Positions 1 to 8,095 of a stretch of DNA of 64,000 bases are shown piece by piece; within the stretch, counting starts at the first letter, position 1; each line of letters begins with the position of its first letter. The notes beneath the pieces were generated by a model. That model did not search any database and was not told the origin of the DNA. It saw only the letters and a list, made by a program, of their open reading frames with translations. The stretch is from the NCBI GenBank assembly GCA_020633555.1, contig JACKDL010000004.1, positions 62,001-126,000 of the forward strand, in the 5' to 3' direction. Made by a program: the position numbers and the translations under genes. This DNA comes from Myxococcales bacterium. GTDB lineage: Bacteria; Myxococcota_A; Bradymonadia; UBA7976; UBA1532.

Positions 1-1
1 G

Positions 2-718
2 TACGCCTTCAGCTTCCCGTCGGCGGGGGGCGAGTGGATCGTGCTGGCGGCGGCTGACCGCAACGGCAACCAGGTGCTGGATGACGGGGATCTGCTGGGC
101 TTCTGGCGCAGCGCCACCGAGATCCAGGGCGTGGCCGTGGGCGCGGGCGGGGTGTCCGGGTTGGACTTCGCGGTGGTGCCGGTGACGGGCCAGGGCGTCA
201 GCGAGGCGGCCTGCGCCGGCCTGCGCCGCTGCTGGGAGGGCTGCGCCTGGGAGCAGACCTGCATGAACACCTGCCAGGTCACCGCGGCGTGCCAGGGCTG
301 CTTCGACCAGCAGGTGGGGCCCTGCCTGCAGCGCACGGGCTGCGGTGGCGGGGACTGCACCTGCCAGCAGTGCGGGGCCGTGGTGGACGCCTGCTTCGGC
401 CCGGCCACCTGCGCGGCCTTTGGTGGGGGCGGCGGCGGGGGCGGCGGCGGTGGGGCCGGCGCGCCCTGCCGGGGCGGCGACTGCGCGGCGCCCTACCAGT
501 GTGACACCTCGCTGCCCGGGGGCTACTGCACGGCGGAGTGTACGGGCGACTTCGACTGCCCCGGCGCGGCCTGCGTGGCCTTCGATCCCGACCAGAACGG
601 CGTGGCCGACTTCGCCCTGTGCGCCGCCACCTGCCGGGTGGCCAGCGACTGCCCGCGCCAGGGCGACCTGTGTCAGCCGCTCAACACCGGCGTCGGGGTG
701 TGTCTCCCGCCCGGTTGA
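2..718 (+). CDS. Cys-rich secreted protein, 3' part only
   Basis: The frame is open from base 2 to a TGA at 716-718, so the gene begins upstream of the window; a GTG at 41 is internal. The first visible residues (a beta-rich stretch, then DRNGNQVLDDGD) look like the end of an EF-hand or carboxypeptidase-regulatory-like domain. Next comes a Cys-rich segment (CTCQQCG and many paired Cys), a run of Gly at about residues 130-140 counted from position 41, and a second Cys-rich module with the spacing typical of the myxobacterial C-x-DxDC-x-G style repeats. The composition fits an extracellular or lipoprotein surface protein like many others in this window. No enzymatic motif is visible. Function unknown. 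Confidence 0.75.
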   Translation, partial: YAFSFPSAGGEWIVLAAADRNGNQVLDDGDLLGFWRSATEIQGVAVGAGGVSGLDFAVVPVTGQGVSEAACAGLRRCWEGCAWEQTCMNTCQVTAACQGCFDQQVGPCLQRTGCGGGDCTCQQCGAVVDACFGPATCAAFGGGGGGGGGGGAGAPCRGGDCAAPYQCDTSLPGGYCTAECTGDFDCPGAACVAFDPDQNGVADFALCAATCRVASDCPRQGDLCQPLNTGVGVCLPPG

Positions 719-740
719 GCGCGGGGCTACGGCCGCCCGG

Positions 741-1565
741 TCAGTCCAGGAAGAAGTCGGGCGCGAAGTCGGTGGTGCCGGGCATCACGCTGTACTGATC
801 CAGGTCCGTCACGCCCTCGGCGGTGAGCACCTCGTCGTCGATGAAGAAGTTGCCCGTGCAGTCGCCGTGGGGCCGGCAGAGCACGGCGTGGGCGGCGTCG
901 GCCATGATCTCGGGGGTGCGGCTCTTCTTGGCCATGCCGTCGCCGCCCAGCAGGTTGCGCACCGCCGAGGTGTCGATGGCGGTGCGGGGCCACAGGGCGT
1001 TGACGCCCACCTTGCCCTTGAACTCCCGCGCCATGCCCAGCACGCACATGCTCATGCCGTACTTGGCCATGGTGTAGGCCACGTGGCCGGCGAACCAGCC
1101 CGGGTTCAGGTTCAGCGGCGGGCTGATGTTCAGGATGTGCGGGTTGGCGGCCTTCAGCAGGTGGGGCAGGGCCTTCTGGCTGCACAGGAAGGTGCCCCGG
1201 GTGTTCACCTGGTGCATCAGGTCGAAGCGCTTCATGGGGGTGTGCAGGGTGGGCGTGAGCATGATGGCGCTGGCGTTGTTCACCAGGATGTCCAGCCCGC
1301 CGAAGCGCTCGACGCCCTGCTTCATGGCCGCCTCGACGGTGGCCTCGTCGCGCACGTCCACCACGCAGGGCAGCGCCTGCCCGCCCGCGGCCTCGATCTC
1401 CTCGGCGGCGGTGTAGATGGTGCCCGGCAGCTTGGGGTGGGGCTCGGCGGTCTTGGCCGCCAGGATGATGTTGGCGCCGTCGGCCGCCGCCCGCAGGGCG
1501 ATGGCCTTGCCGATGCCCCGGCTGGCGCCGGTGATGAAGAGGGTCTTGCCTGCCAGGCTCGCCAT
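741..1565 (-). CDS. SDR family oxidoreductase, HSDL2-like
   Basis: 274 residues. A classical short-chain dehydrogenase/reductase using NAD(P)(H), with the cofactor motif TGASRGIG at about 12-19, NNAS at 96-99, and a Ser148/Tyr164-x3-Lys168 catalytic set (YTMAK). The sequence resembles the SDR part of hydroxysteroid-dehydrogenase-like protein 2, without the C-terminal sterol-carrier domain found in the animal protein. I chose the ATG at 1565 over an upstream start (about 1637) because AAAGGGA sits about 6 bases before it and the SDR fold begins right after (MASLAGKTLFITG). It is cytoplasmic; the substrate cannot be read from sequence. It is divergent from the M43 protease gene, with a near-operator palindrome at 1654-1679 in the shared upstream region. 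Confidence 0.92.
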   Translation of the reverse strand: MASLAGKTLFITGASRGIGKAIALRAAADGANIILAAKTAEPHPKLPGTIYTAAEEIEAAGGQALPCVVDVRDEATVEAAMKQGVERFGGLDILVNNASAIMLTPTLHTPMKRFDLMHQVNTRGTFLCSQKALPHLLKAANPHILNISPPLNLNPGWFAGHVAYTMAKYGMSMCVLGMAREFKGKVGVNALWPRTAIDTSAVRNLLGGDGMAKKSRTPEIMADAAHAVLCRPHGDCTGNFFIDDEVLTAEGVTDLDQYSVMPGTTDFAPDFFLD

Positions 1566-1653
1566 GTCGTGTCCCTTTCGCGATCGCTGCGCTGTGGTGG
1601 GCGGTGCCGCCTCCGCAAGATGCAGGGGCCGGGCCACAGGCTGCGGTCTGCCG

Positions 1654-1679
1654 CAATTCTGGCCCGCGGTCCAGAATTG
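1654..1679. promoter_or_regulatory. candidate operator palindrome upstream of SDR gene
   Basis: A perfect inverted repeat, CAATTCTGG - 8 bases - CCAGAATTG, lies in the 201-base divergent region between the SDR gene (start 1565, minus) and the M43 lipoprotein (start 1767, plus). It is AT-richer than its surroundings. Symmetry and arm length suit a dimeric repressor of the TetR or similar class, but no regulator gene is adjacent. It could also form a hairpin, but no T-tract follows. Confidence 0.45.
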
Positions 1680-1766
1680 TTGAGGTTCAGCCCCGCTTCC
1701 GGGGCGTGCGCAGGCTGACGGCGCGGTTCTTGCTGACCAGCGTTTTCAACCACAGCAGGAGACACC

Positions 1767-3614
1767 ATGCGCACGGTGCTGGCGACCTCGGCCGCCTTGG
1801 CCCTGGCCCTGACGGGCTGCATCGAGGAGACGGCCCGCCCGGCCCGGGAGACGCCGGACGGGGCCGCGGCCGCCGATGGCCAGGTGGCCGCGCCTGACGC
1901 GGGGCCTGCCGATGGCGCTTTGTCCGACGGCGCGTCCCCCGACCAGGCCGTGCCCGACGTGGCCATCCCGGACGCCGGCGCCCCCGACGCGGCCGCGCCC
2001 GACGCGGGGCCCGCGGCCACGTCGCCCGGCAGCCCCTGCGCCGACGACGACGCCTGCGGACCCGGCCAGCAGTGCCTGGGCGAGCCCATCTTCCCCGAGG
2101 GCTACTGCGCCCAGGCCGACTGCGGCCCCGACGCGCCCTGCCCCGAGGGCGCGAGCTGCGTGGCCGGCCCCTTCGGCCCCCTGTGCGCCGCCACCTGCAC
2201 GGCGGCGGACTGCCGGCCGGGCTACTCGTGTCAGGATCTGGACGGGCAGCCGGTGTGCCTGCCCGGGGCCGACGCGGGCCGCGTGGACGGGGCGCCCTGC
2301 GAGCGCGACGAGCAGTGCGGCGGCGGGGCGTGCATCACCGACTGGCCCGGCGGCTACTGCACCACCGTGGGCTGCGGCAACCGCGAGGACTGCGCCCGCG
2401 GGCCCGAGGCCGGCATCGACAACCGCTGCTTCGTGAGCAACAACCCCACCTTCTGCGTGCGCATGTGCCAGGCCCCGCAGGACTGCCGGTCGGGCTACCT
2501 GTGCCAGCCGGTGGGCCAGGGCCTGGGGGTGTGCTTCCCCGATCCCAACGAGCCCTTGCTGGACGCCGAGGCCATCGCCGCCAGCCCGCTTGGCATCCAG
2601 TGCGTGGACGGCGACGGCAGCGGCAGCTACGCCCTGGACTTCCAGGTGGCCCAGGACACCAGCGCCTACATGGTGGTGCCCTTCAGCGAGGACGGGCAGG
2701 GGCTGCGGCCCGATCGCATCACCACCCCCAGCGGGCAGGCGGTGGACTTCCGTGGGCGCAACGCGTTCCAGGCGGCGCCCTCGCAGCTCTTCGGCGGGCT
2801 GAACCCGACGGTGGTGCCGGCGCTGGACACCCTGGCCGGCCAGCTCGAGGCGGGCGGCCACACCTACCGGCTGACCAGCGACGCGCGGCGCATGTGCCAC
2901 TACCTGCTGGAGGAGCCGAGCGCGGGCGACGAGATCGACCTGAACGTCTACCTGGTGAACATCGGCGTGCGGGCGGCTCAGGCCCCCGCCGACGCCAACA
3001 TCAACGCCATGCTCGACCAGTTCGAGGCGGTGTACGCCAGCGCGGGCGTGGGGCTGGGCGAGGTGCGCTTCTTCGACGTCGAGGGGGCGCTGGCCGATCG
3101 CTTCCAGGTCATCCGCAGCCAGGAGGACGTGGGCAATGTGCTGGCGATCACCGAGCCCCCGGGCGACACGCGCGACGCCGTGCTGAGCCTGAACGTGGTG
3201 TTCATCCAGACCTTCGCGCTGCCGGGCGCGGCGGGGGTGCTGGGCATCTCGCCGGGCCTGCCGGGGCCCGCGGGCCTGCACGGCACACCGAACAGCGGCG
3301 TGGTCTTCACCGCCGAGTTCCTGGGCCAGCGCTTCCGCGAGCGCTCGGGCGCGGTGGTGGACGGCAACACCTACACGGGCAACGTGCTGGCCCACGAGGT
3401 GGGGCACTACCTGGGGTTGTTCCACACCACCGAGCAGAACCAACGGACCACCGATCCCGTGGGAGACACCCCCGACTGCCGCGGGGTGGGGGACTTCCCC
3501 TTTGGCTGCCCCGACGAGAACAACCTGATGTTCCCGTTGGCCGGGGCGGACAACAGCACCGTGACCCCGGGGCAGGCAGCGGTGATCCGCGCCAACCCGC
3601 TGACCAAGGAGTGA
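1767..3614 (+). CDS. M43 (pappalysin-like) metalloprotease lipoprotein
   Basis: 615 residues; start ATG with AGGAGA just upstream. Residues 1-18 form a lipoprotein signal (LALTGC, Cys about 18). Then comes an Asp/Ala/Pro-rich linker (about 25-80), three Cys-rich modules (about 85-260) with the DxxCxxGxxC spacing common in myxobacterial surface proteins, and a protease domain from about 400. The zinc motif HEVGHYLGLFH is at 543-553 (H543, H547 and H553 ligands, E544 catalytic), with a Met-turn candidate near residue 588 (NNLMFP). This is the HExxHxxGxxH signature of the pappalysin family (MEROPS M43). Expected role: cell-surface or secreted endopeptidase; substrate unknown. The next gene follows after 4 bases, so they are probably co-transcribed. 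Confidence 0.9.
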   Translation: MRTVLATSAALALALTGCIEETARPARETPDGAAAADGQVAAPDAGPADGALSDGASPDQAVPDVAIPDAGAPDAAAPDAGPAATSPGSPCADDDACGPGQQCLGEPIFPEGYCAQADCGPDAPCPEGASCVAGPFGPLCAATCTAADCRPGYSCQDLDGQPVCLPGADAGRVDGAPCERDEQCGGGACITDWPGGYCTTVGCGNREDCARGPEAGIDNRCFVSNNPTFCVRMCQAPQDCRSGYLCQPVGQGLGVCFPDPNEPLLDAEAIAASPLGIQCVDGDGSGSYALDFQVAQDTSAYMVVPFSEDGQGLRPDRITTPSGQAVDFRGRNAFQAAPSQLFGGLNPTVVPALDTLAGQLEAGGHTYRLTSDARRMCHYLLEEPSAGDEIDLNVYLVNIGVRAAQAPADANINAMLDQFEAVYASAGVGLGEVRFFDVEGALADRFQVIRSQEDVGNVLAITEPPGDTRDAVLSLNVVFIQTFALPGAAGVLGISPGLPGPAGLHGTPNSGVVFTAEFLGQRFRERSGAVVDGNTYTGNVLAHEVGHYLGLFHTTEQNQRTTDPVGDTPDCRGVGDFPFGCPDENNLMFPLAGADNSTVTPGQAAVIRANPLTKE

Positions 3615-3618
3615 CGCC

Positions 3619-4167
3619 ATGCTCTTGCGCCGATTGAGGCACGCCGTCGCCGGCCTGGCGTTGCTCACCCTGGGGGGGCCGGCCCTGGCCGAGCCTGCGG
3701 ATCCCCGCGAGCGGGTGGAGCGGCTGCTCAGCCACCGCCACCAGACGCCCCCCAAGGCCGCCCTGGCCCAGGTGCCGGGCGTCGAGAAGATCCTGCGCAG
3801 CATCGCAGCGGATCCGCAGGGGTTCGCGCCCCGGCGCTACGCGGCCTTCGACGCGCTGCAGCACTGGCCCGACGGGCAGACCCGGGCGCTGTACCTGAGC
3901 GCGGTGGCGGCGGATCAGCCCACGGGCTTGCGCCACCGGGTGCTTCGGCTGTGGCCGCGCGCCTTCGGCGACGCCGCGCTGCCGGTGCTGCAGGCGGCCT
4001 TGCAGGATCCCGACCGGCAGATCCGGCTGACGGCCGCCCACGCGGTGGACGAGCTGGCTGGCGGGGCGGCCCACAAGGCCTTGGCCGACGCGGCCGCCCA
4101 AGAGGCCGATCCCACCGTGCGCGATGCCCTCGCGCACCTGCTCCAGCGGCGGGGGCGGCTGCGCTGA
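3619..4167 (+). CDS. secreted HEAT-like repeat protein
   Basis: 182 residues. A Sec signal peptide (residues 1-24, ending near GGPALA/EP) is followed by an all-helical segment. Within it, two or three ~30-residue alpha-alpha units (for example AALPVLQAALQDPDRQIRLTAAHAV-like, broken at Asp-Pro) read as HEAT repeats. The start ATG has AGGAGTGACGCC upstream, overlapping the end of the protease gene, so it is likely translated with it. HEAT repeats serve protein binding; a periplasmic scaffold or an accessory to the M43 lipoprotein is possible but is only an inference from position. Confidence 0.75.
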   Translation: MLLRRLRHAVAGLALLTLGGPALAEPADPRERVERLLSHRHQTPPKAALAQVPGVEKILRSIAADPQGFAPRRYAAFDALQHWPDGQTRALYLSAVAADQPTGLRHRVLRLWPRAFGDAALPVLQAALQDPDRQIRLTAAHAVDELAGGAAHKALADAAAQEADPTVRDALAHLLQRRGRLR

Positions 4168-4225
4168 TTGCGCCGCGGGGTCCCGGTGTTTAACCCTGGG
4201 GCCCCCGTTTGACCCCCGGAGATTC

Positions 4226-6118
4226 ATGGCCAGCCCCGCGAACGACCCCGCCCTGACCCTGGGGATCGCCCTTGGCGCCGGCATGCTGGCGCAGGTCATC
4301 GCCCGCCACCTGCGCTTGCCCGGCATCGTCATCCTGTTGGCCATGGGCGTGCTCCTCGGCCCCGAGGTGGCCGGGCTGATTCAGCCCTCGGCGCTCGGCA
4401 ACGGGCTGCGGATCCTGGTGGGCTTCGCCGTGGCCGTCATCCTGTTCGAGGGCGGGCTGAACCTGGAACTCAAGCACCTGAAACGTCAGGCGAAGAGCAT
4501 CCGTCAGCTCGTCACCTGGGGGGCGCTGGTGACCGCCATCGGCGGCACCGTCACGCCCATGCTGCTGCTGGACTGGGCGTGGCAGCCCAGCCTGCTGTTC
4601 GGGACCCTGGTCATCGTCACCGGCCCCACCGTGGTCACCCCGCTGCTGCGCCGGATCCGGGTGAAGCCGCGGGTGGCGACCGTACTCGAAGCCGAGGGCG
4701 TCTTCGGCGACGCCATTGGCGCCATCCTGGCGGTGGTGGCTCTGGAGTGGGTGGTGAGCGGTGCGGCCGCGCAGGGGGTGGCCCACGGCCTGTGGACGGT
4801 GGCCAAGACCCTGGGCGTGGGCATCGCCGTGGGCGGCGTGGGCGGCCTGCTGCTGGCCCTGCTGCTGCGCATCGAGGGCCTGATCCCCGAAGGCCTGGAG
4901 AACGTGACGATCCTCACGCTGGTGCTGGCGCTGTATCAGTTTGCCGATCACCTGGTGCACGAGGCGGGCATCGCCGCCGCCATCGCGGCCGGGCTGGTGG
5001 TGGGCAACCTGCCCTCGCGGGTGTCAGGGGAGCTGAAGGAGTTCAAAGAGCAGCTCACGGTGATGGCCATCGGCATGTTGTTCGTGCTGCTGGCCGCGGA
5101 CGTGGGTCTGGACCGGGTGTTGGGCCTGGGCTGGGCCGGGGTCGCCACCGTGGGCGTGCTGATGCTGGTGGTGCGCCCGCTGAACATCCTGGCGGGCACC
5201 CACGGCACCGATCTCACCCGCAACGAGCGGCTGTTCATGGCCTGGCTGGCGCCGCGAGGCATCGTGGCCGCCGCGGTGGCGTCGCTGTTCGCGCAGGAGC
5301 TGACCGACGCCGGCGTGCCGGGCGGCACCGAGCTGCAGGCCCTGGTGTTCCTGGTGATCGCGGTGACGGTCGTGCTCCAGGGCCTGACCGGCGGCTTCAT
5401 CGCCCAGGCGTTGGGCATCTCGCGCCCGCGGGACAACGGCTGGGTGTTGCTGGGCGCCAACGCGCTGGCGCGGCAGGTGGGCCAGGCCCTGCGCACCGGC
5501 GATCAAGAGGTGGTGCTGCTGGATTCGAACGTGGACGCGGTGGCGGCGGCGGAGGCCGATGGCTTCCGCGTCCTGTTCGGCAGCGGCCTCAGCGAGTCGG
5601 TGTTGATGCGCGCCGAGGTGGGCGCTCGTCGCGGCGCCCTGGCCGTCACCCCCAACGACTCGGCCAACGTGCTCTTCGTCCGCCGCGGGCGACGGCACTA
5701 CAAGGTCCCGCGGGCCTGGGCGGCCATCAGCCCCGGGGCCCGGGTGGACCTTGACACCCTGAGCGACTGCGGCGGCCGCTGGCTGTTTGGCGCCGAGGCC
5801 GACATCGACTGGTGGATCGTGCGGGTGGAGCGCGGCCAGGCGGTGGCCGAGCGCCGGGTGCGCGAGCGGGTGGTGGACGAGGAGGTGGCGCCGCTGGACG
5901 GCCTGCTGTTCCTCGCCATCGGCAAGAGCGGCAAGGCCAGCCGCCCCTTCGACGATGAGAGCCGCATCAAGGCCGGTGAGCAGGTGTGGATGCTGGTGGA
6001 TGACCAGCGCCGTGAGGCGGTGGAGGCGTGGCTGGCGGGCCAGGGCTTCGGTCCGCCGCTGACCGGGGCCAACCCCACCGAGAAGCCGCAGCGCAAGGCG
6101 CCGCCCACCCTGAGCTGA
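4226..6118 (+). CDS. monovalent cation:proton antiporter with TrkA-like C-terminal domain
   Basis: 630 residues. The N-terminal ~400 residues hold 12-13 hydrophobic segments typical of the CPA (Na+/H+ or K+/H+ exchanger) family, including the acidic motif in LFEGGLNLEL, the GPTVVTPLL segment, and the VFGDAIGAI helix carrying the conserved Asp. After about residue 405 comes a soluble Rossmann-like TrkA-N segment (VLLGANALARQVGQAL ... VVLLDSN), then a TrkA-C-like tail (LDGLLFLAIGKSG). I chose the ATG at 4226 (CCCGGAGATTC upstream) rather than 4124, which lies inside the previous gene. Likely role: inner-membrane K+/H+ or Na+/H+ exchange gated by nucleotide or ligand binding to the RCK-like domain. 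Ion specificity is not readable. Confidence 0.92.
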   Translation: MASPANDPALTLGIALGAGMLAQVIARHLRLPGIVILLAMGVLLGPEVAGLIQPSALGNGLRILVGFAVAVILFEGGLNLELKHLKRQAKSIRQLVTWGALVTAIGGTVTPMLLLDWAWQPSLLFGTLVIVTGPTVVTPLLRRIRVKPRVATVLEAEGVFGDAIGAILAVVALEWVVSGAAAQGVAHGLWTVAKTLGVGIAVGGVGGLLLALLLRIEGLIPEGLENVTILTLVLALYQFADHLVHEAGIAAAIAAGLVVGNLPSRVSGELKEFKEQLTVMAIGMLFVLLAADVGLDRVLGLGWAGVATVGVLMLVVRPLNILAGTHGTDLTRNERLFMAWLAPRGIVAAAVASLFAQELTDAGVPGGTELQALVFLVIAVTVVLQGLTGGFIAQALGISRPRDNGWVLLGANALARQVGQALRTGDQEVVLLDSNVDAVAAAEADGFRVLFGSGLSESVLMRAEVGARRGALAVTPNDSANVLFVRRGRRHYKVPRAWAAISPGARVDLDTLSDCGGRWLFGAEADIDWWIVRVERGQAVAERRVRERVVDEEVAPLDGLLFLAIGKSGKASRPFDDESRIKAGEQVWMLVDDQRREAVEAWLAGQGFGPPLTGANPTEKPQRKAPPTLS

Positions 6119-6143
6119 AGCGCGAGCGCCTCGGCGGCGCCTG

Positions 6144-6170
6144 GCAGGCTGTCGAATTTCGACAGCCTGC
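6144..6170. terminator. hairpin between convergent genes
   Basis: GCAGGCTGTCG and CGACAGCCTGC form an 11-bp perfect stem around AATTT, located between the antiporter gene (ends 6118, plus) and the RlpA-like gene (stop at 6170-6172, minus). It is symmetric and convergently placed, so it can serve both strands. There is no strong T-tract on the plus side, so a bidirectional, partly Rho-assisted terminator is the best reading. Confidence 0.6.
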
Positions 6171-6637
6171 TAGTCGAGCACCGTCAGCTCCACCGAGCCG
6201 TGCCCGGCCTTCACCAGGCCGATGCGCGCGGCCGCCCCCTTGCTCAGGTCGATCAGCCGCCCCTTCGCGTACGGGCCCCGATCGTTCACCCGCACCACCA
6301 CCGAGCGGCCCGTCTCGAGCGAGCGCACCTTGACCCGCGCCCCGAAGGGCAGGTCGCGGTGGGCGGCGGTCAGGGCGTGCATGTCGAAGCGCTCACCGTT
6401 GGCGGTGCGGCGGCCATGGAAGCCGGGGCCATACCAGCTCGCCACGCCGCGCTGCTTCGGAAGGTTCGCGTCATTGGTGGCATTGGAGGTGGGCTTCCAG
6501 TCGTGGCGGCCCCGCGGGATGATCCGGTCGATGGTCTCTTCGAGGGAGGCGGGCGCGCCACAGCCGCTCAGTGCGGGGGTCAACGCCAGCGTGAGCGTCA
6601 CCAGAAGCAGTCGAGATTGGTGAAGCAAACGAAGCAT
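6170..6637 (-). CDS. rlpA: RlpA-like septal-ring lytic transglycosylase lipoprotein, copy 1
   Basis: 155 residues. The lipoprotein signal ends ALSGC with Cys26. A short linker leads to a double-psi beta-barrel of the RlpA type (about 62-153) with the family signatures ASWYGPGFHGRRTANGERFDM, split here as ASWYGPGFHG and RRTANGERFDM, and VNDRGPYAKGRLIDLS. Family knowledge: RlpA is an outer-membrane lipoprotein; in Pseudomonas it cleaves peptide-stripped glycan at the septum. There is no C-terminal SPOR domain, so septal targeting by denuded glycan would need another factor. The next gene downstream on the same strand is a second RlpA-like protein sharing nearly the same core, suggesting local duplication. 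Confidence 0.9.
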   Translation of the reverse strand: MLRLLHQSRLLLVTLTLALTPALSGCGAPASLEETIDRIIPRGRHDWKPTSNATNDANLPKQRGVASWYGPGFHGRRTANGERFDMHALTAAHRDLPFGARVKVRSLETGRSVVVRVNDRGPYAKGRLIDLSKGAAARIGLVKAGHGSVELTVLD

Positions 6638-6741
6638 GGTTGGAATGTTTGATCACAACCACGGGCACACCAAACTTTTGCCGAAAAAAGGAGGCCTTGG
6701 GGGATGTGGGGGCTGGGGAGGAATGCGCGTTGGTTCGCCAA

Positions 6742-7143
6742 TCAGCGGCCCCAGCGCAAGACCTTCAGGCGCACGGCCGTGCGCCCCCGCTTCAGCGTGC
6801 CCAGCTTGCGGGCTGCGCCCTTGCTCAGGTCGAGGATGCCGTCGCCGAAGGGGCCGCGATCGTTGATGCGCACCACCACCGAGCGGCCGGTGCGCACGTC
6901 GGTGACCCGCACCTTGGTGCCGAAGGGCAGGCTCTTGTGGGCGGCGGTCAGGCCGTTCATGTCGAAGCGCTCTCCGCTGGCGGTGCGTCGGCCGTGGAAG
7001 CCCGGGCCGTACCAGGTGGCGAAGCCCTCCAGCGCGTGGTTCTGGCGGTGTGCGCCCACGCCCACCGTGTAGGGCAACCCTGGGGGCGCGCTGCAGCCCC
7101 ACGGGATCGCGACCAGCAGCGCGGCCCGCAGGACCCACCGCAC
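6742..7143 (-). CDS. rlpA: RlpA-like lipoprotein, copy 2
   Basis: 133 residues from a GTG at 7143. This start gives a compact lipoprotein signal (MRWVLRAALLVAIPWGCS, Cys17); a GTG at 7215 in the same frame is an alternative but overlaps the divergent aldolase start. The double-psi barrel (about 38-131) repeats the motifs of copy 1: ATWYGPGFHG, RRTASGERFDM, INDRGPFGDG and DLSKGAARKLG. It ends right after the barrel with no SPOR domain. It lies 104 bases upstream of copy 1 in the same orientation relative to transcription and is divergent from the aldolase-family gene. Presumed role: periplasmic/outer-membrane cell-wall cleavage. The exact start is uncertain because no strong ribosome site is seen. 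Confidence 0.85.
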   Translation of the reverse strand: MRWVLRAALLVAIPWGCSAPPGLPYTVGVGAHRQNHALEGFATWYGPGFHGRRTASGERFDMNGLTAAHKSLPFGTKVRVTDVRTGRSVVVRINDRGPFGDGILDLSKGAARKLGTLKRGRTAVRLKVLRWGR

Positions 7144-7209
7144 CAGCCCGCGGCGGCCCGTGCCGTCCAGGGCACCCGCTGAGTGGAGCCACGAGGGAGG
7201 GCGCGCGCG

Positions 7210-7911
7210 GTGCACCCCGAGGACGGTGTCGTCAAATTCCAGGCCCAGCACTCCCCCCACGCGCTGTCGCCGCGCCGGTTCGATGGGCTCGCTGGCCGGC
7301 TGCTGGGCTGGCGGGACGTCCTCGTGCGGCTGGGGGGCGTCGGCCAGGATCCCGCCCGCTACGGCGGCGCCGGCTTCGGAAACGTCAGCGCCCGCGTGGG
7401 GCCCTTTCCAGGCGCCCGCGGCGCCCGCGCGTTCCTGATCACGGGCACCCAGACGGGCGGCTGGCCCTGCATCGGCCTGGACGGCCTGAGCCTGGTGCGC
7501 CGCTATGAGATCGAGGCCAACCGGGTGGTGAGCGAGGGGGCGGTGGCGCCCTCCAGCGAGGCCATGACCCACGGCGCCGTCTACGATCTCAGCCCGCGCA
7601 TCCGCTGCGTGCTGCACGTGCACGCGCCGGTGCTGTGGGCCCGGGCCGCTGAGCTCGGCCTGCCCATCACCCCGCCCGAGGTGGCCTACGGGACCGTGGC
7701 CATGGCCCAGGCCGTGAGTCGCGTGGCGCGGGCCAGCGTTGATGGGGATCATGGGGTCTTCTCCATGGGCGGTCACCCCGACGGCATCATCGCCTGGGGG
7801 ACCAGTGTGGACGCAGCCGGGTCGGCCCTGGTGGCGGCGGTGGCTGCCGCTTCGGCCCGGGTCTACGCCGATCGTCACGCGCTCTGCTCAGGCCCGCTGG
7901 GGCGGCCGTGA
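7210..7911 (+). CDS. class II aldolase/adducin-family protein
   Basis: 233 residues. The fold signature is visible: GVVKFQ near the N-terminus, GFGNVSARVG (the small-residue phosphate-binding loop of the family), FLITGTQTGG, an Ala-Val-Met-THG segment, and the zinc-type pair in CVLHVHAPVLW, followed by a later His in GDHGVFSMGGHPDG. Class II aldolases bind a metal through three His and act on phosphorylated sugars; related members are decarboxylases or structural proteins, so the reaction is not assigned. The GTG at 7210 is preceded by GAGGGAGG with 9-base spacing; a GTG at 7183 is a longer alternative. The 5' end overlaps the possible long form of RlpA copy 2 on the other strand. Confidence 0.82.
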   Translation: MHPEDGVVKFQAQHSPHALSPRRFDGLAGRLLGWRDVLVRLGGVGQDPARYGGAGFGNVSARVGPFPGARGARAFLITGTQTGGWPCIGLDGLSLVRRYEIEANRVVSEGAVAPSSEAMTHGAVYDLSPRIRCVLHVHAPVLWARAAELGLPITPPEVAYGTVAMAQAVSRVARASVDGDHGVFSMGGHPDGIIAWGTSVDAAGSALVAAVAAASARVYADRHALCSGPLGRP

Positions 7912-8033
7912 CCCGCCGCTGGTCGGCCGTCCGTGGCCTGACCGAAGCCCTGGAGTGGCCGCGCGCGGTCGGCACGCTGGGGGTGGACGGACACGCTCCG
8001 GGTTACCTCGCCAAGTACGTCAACCTCGGGTGA
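7908..8033 (+). CDS. short ORF overlapping the aldolase stop
   Basis: A 41-codon ORF begins GTGA across the stop of the aldolase-family gene and ends TGA at 8031-8033. Its product has no signal peptide and no known motif (it ends YLAKYVNLG). The four-base overlap is the usual coupling arrangement, but in DNA this GC-rich an ORF of this length can arise by chance. It may be a remnant of a longer gene. I do not recognise it. Confidence 0.25.
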   Translation: MTRRWSAVRGLTEALEWPRAVGTLGVDGHAPGYLAKYVNLG

Positions 8034-8051
8034 CGATTGGGAAAAGGTCGA

Positions 8052-8074
8052 GCCGCCAGGATGACATCCTCGGC
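8052..8074 (+). other. small imperfect hairpin
   Basis: GCCG-CC-AGGAT, GAC, ATCCT-CGGC can fold into a 9-bp interrupted stem just upstream of the 8096 gene. It may be a weak terminator for the aldolase transcript or an operator. There is no T-tract. Confidence 0.3.
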
Positions 8075-8095
8075 CTGAAATGGCATGGTGGGCAT

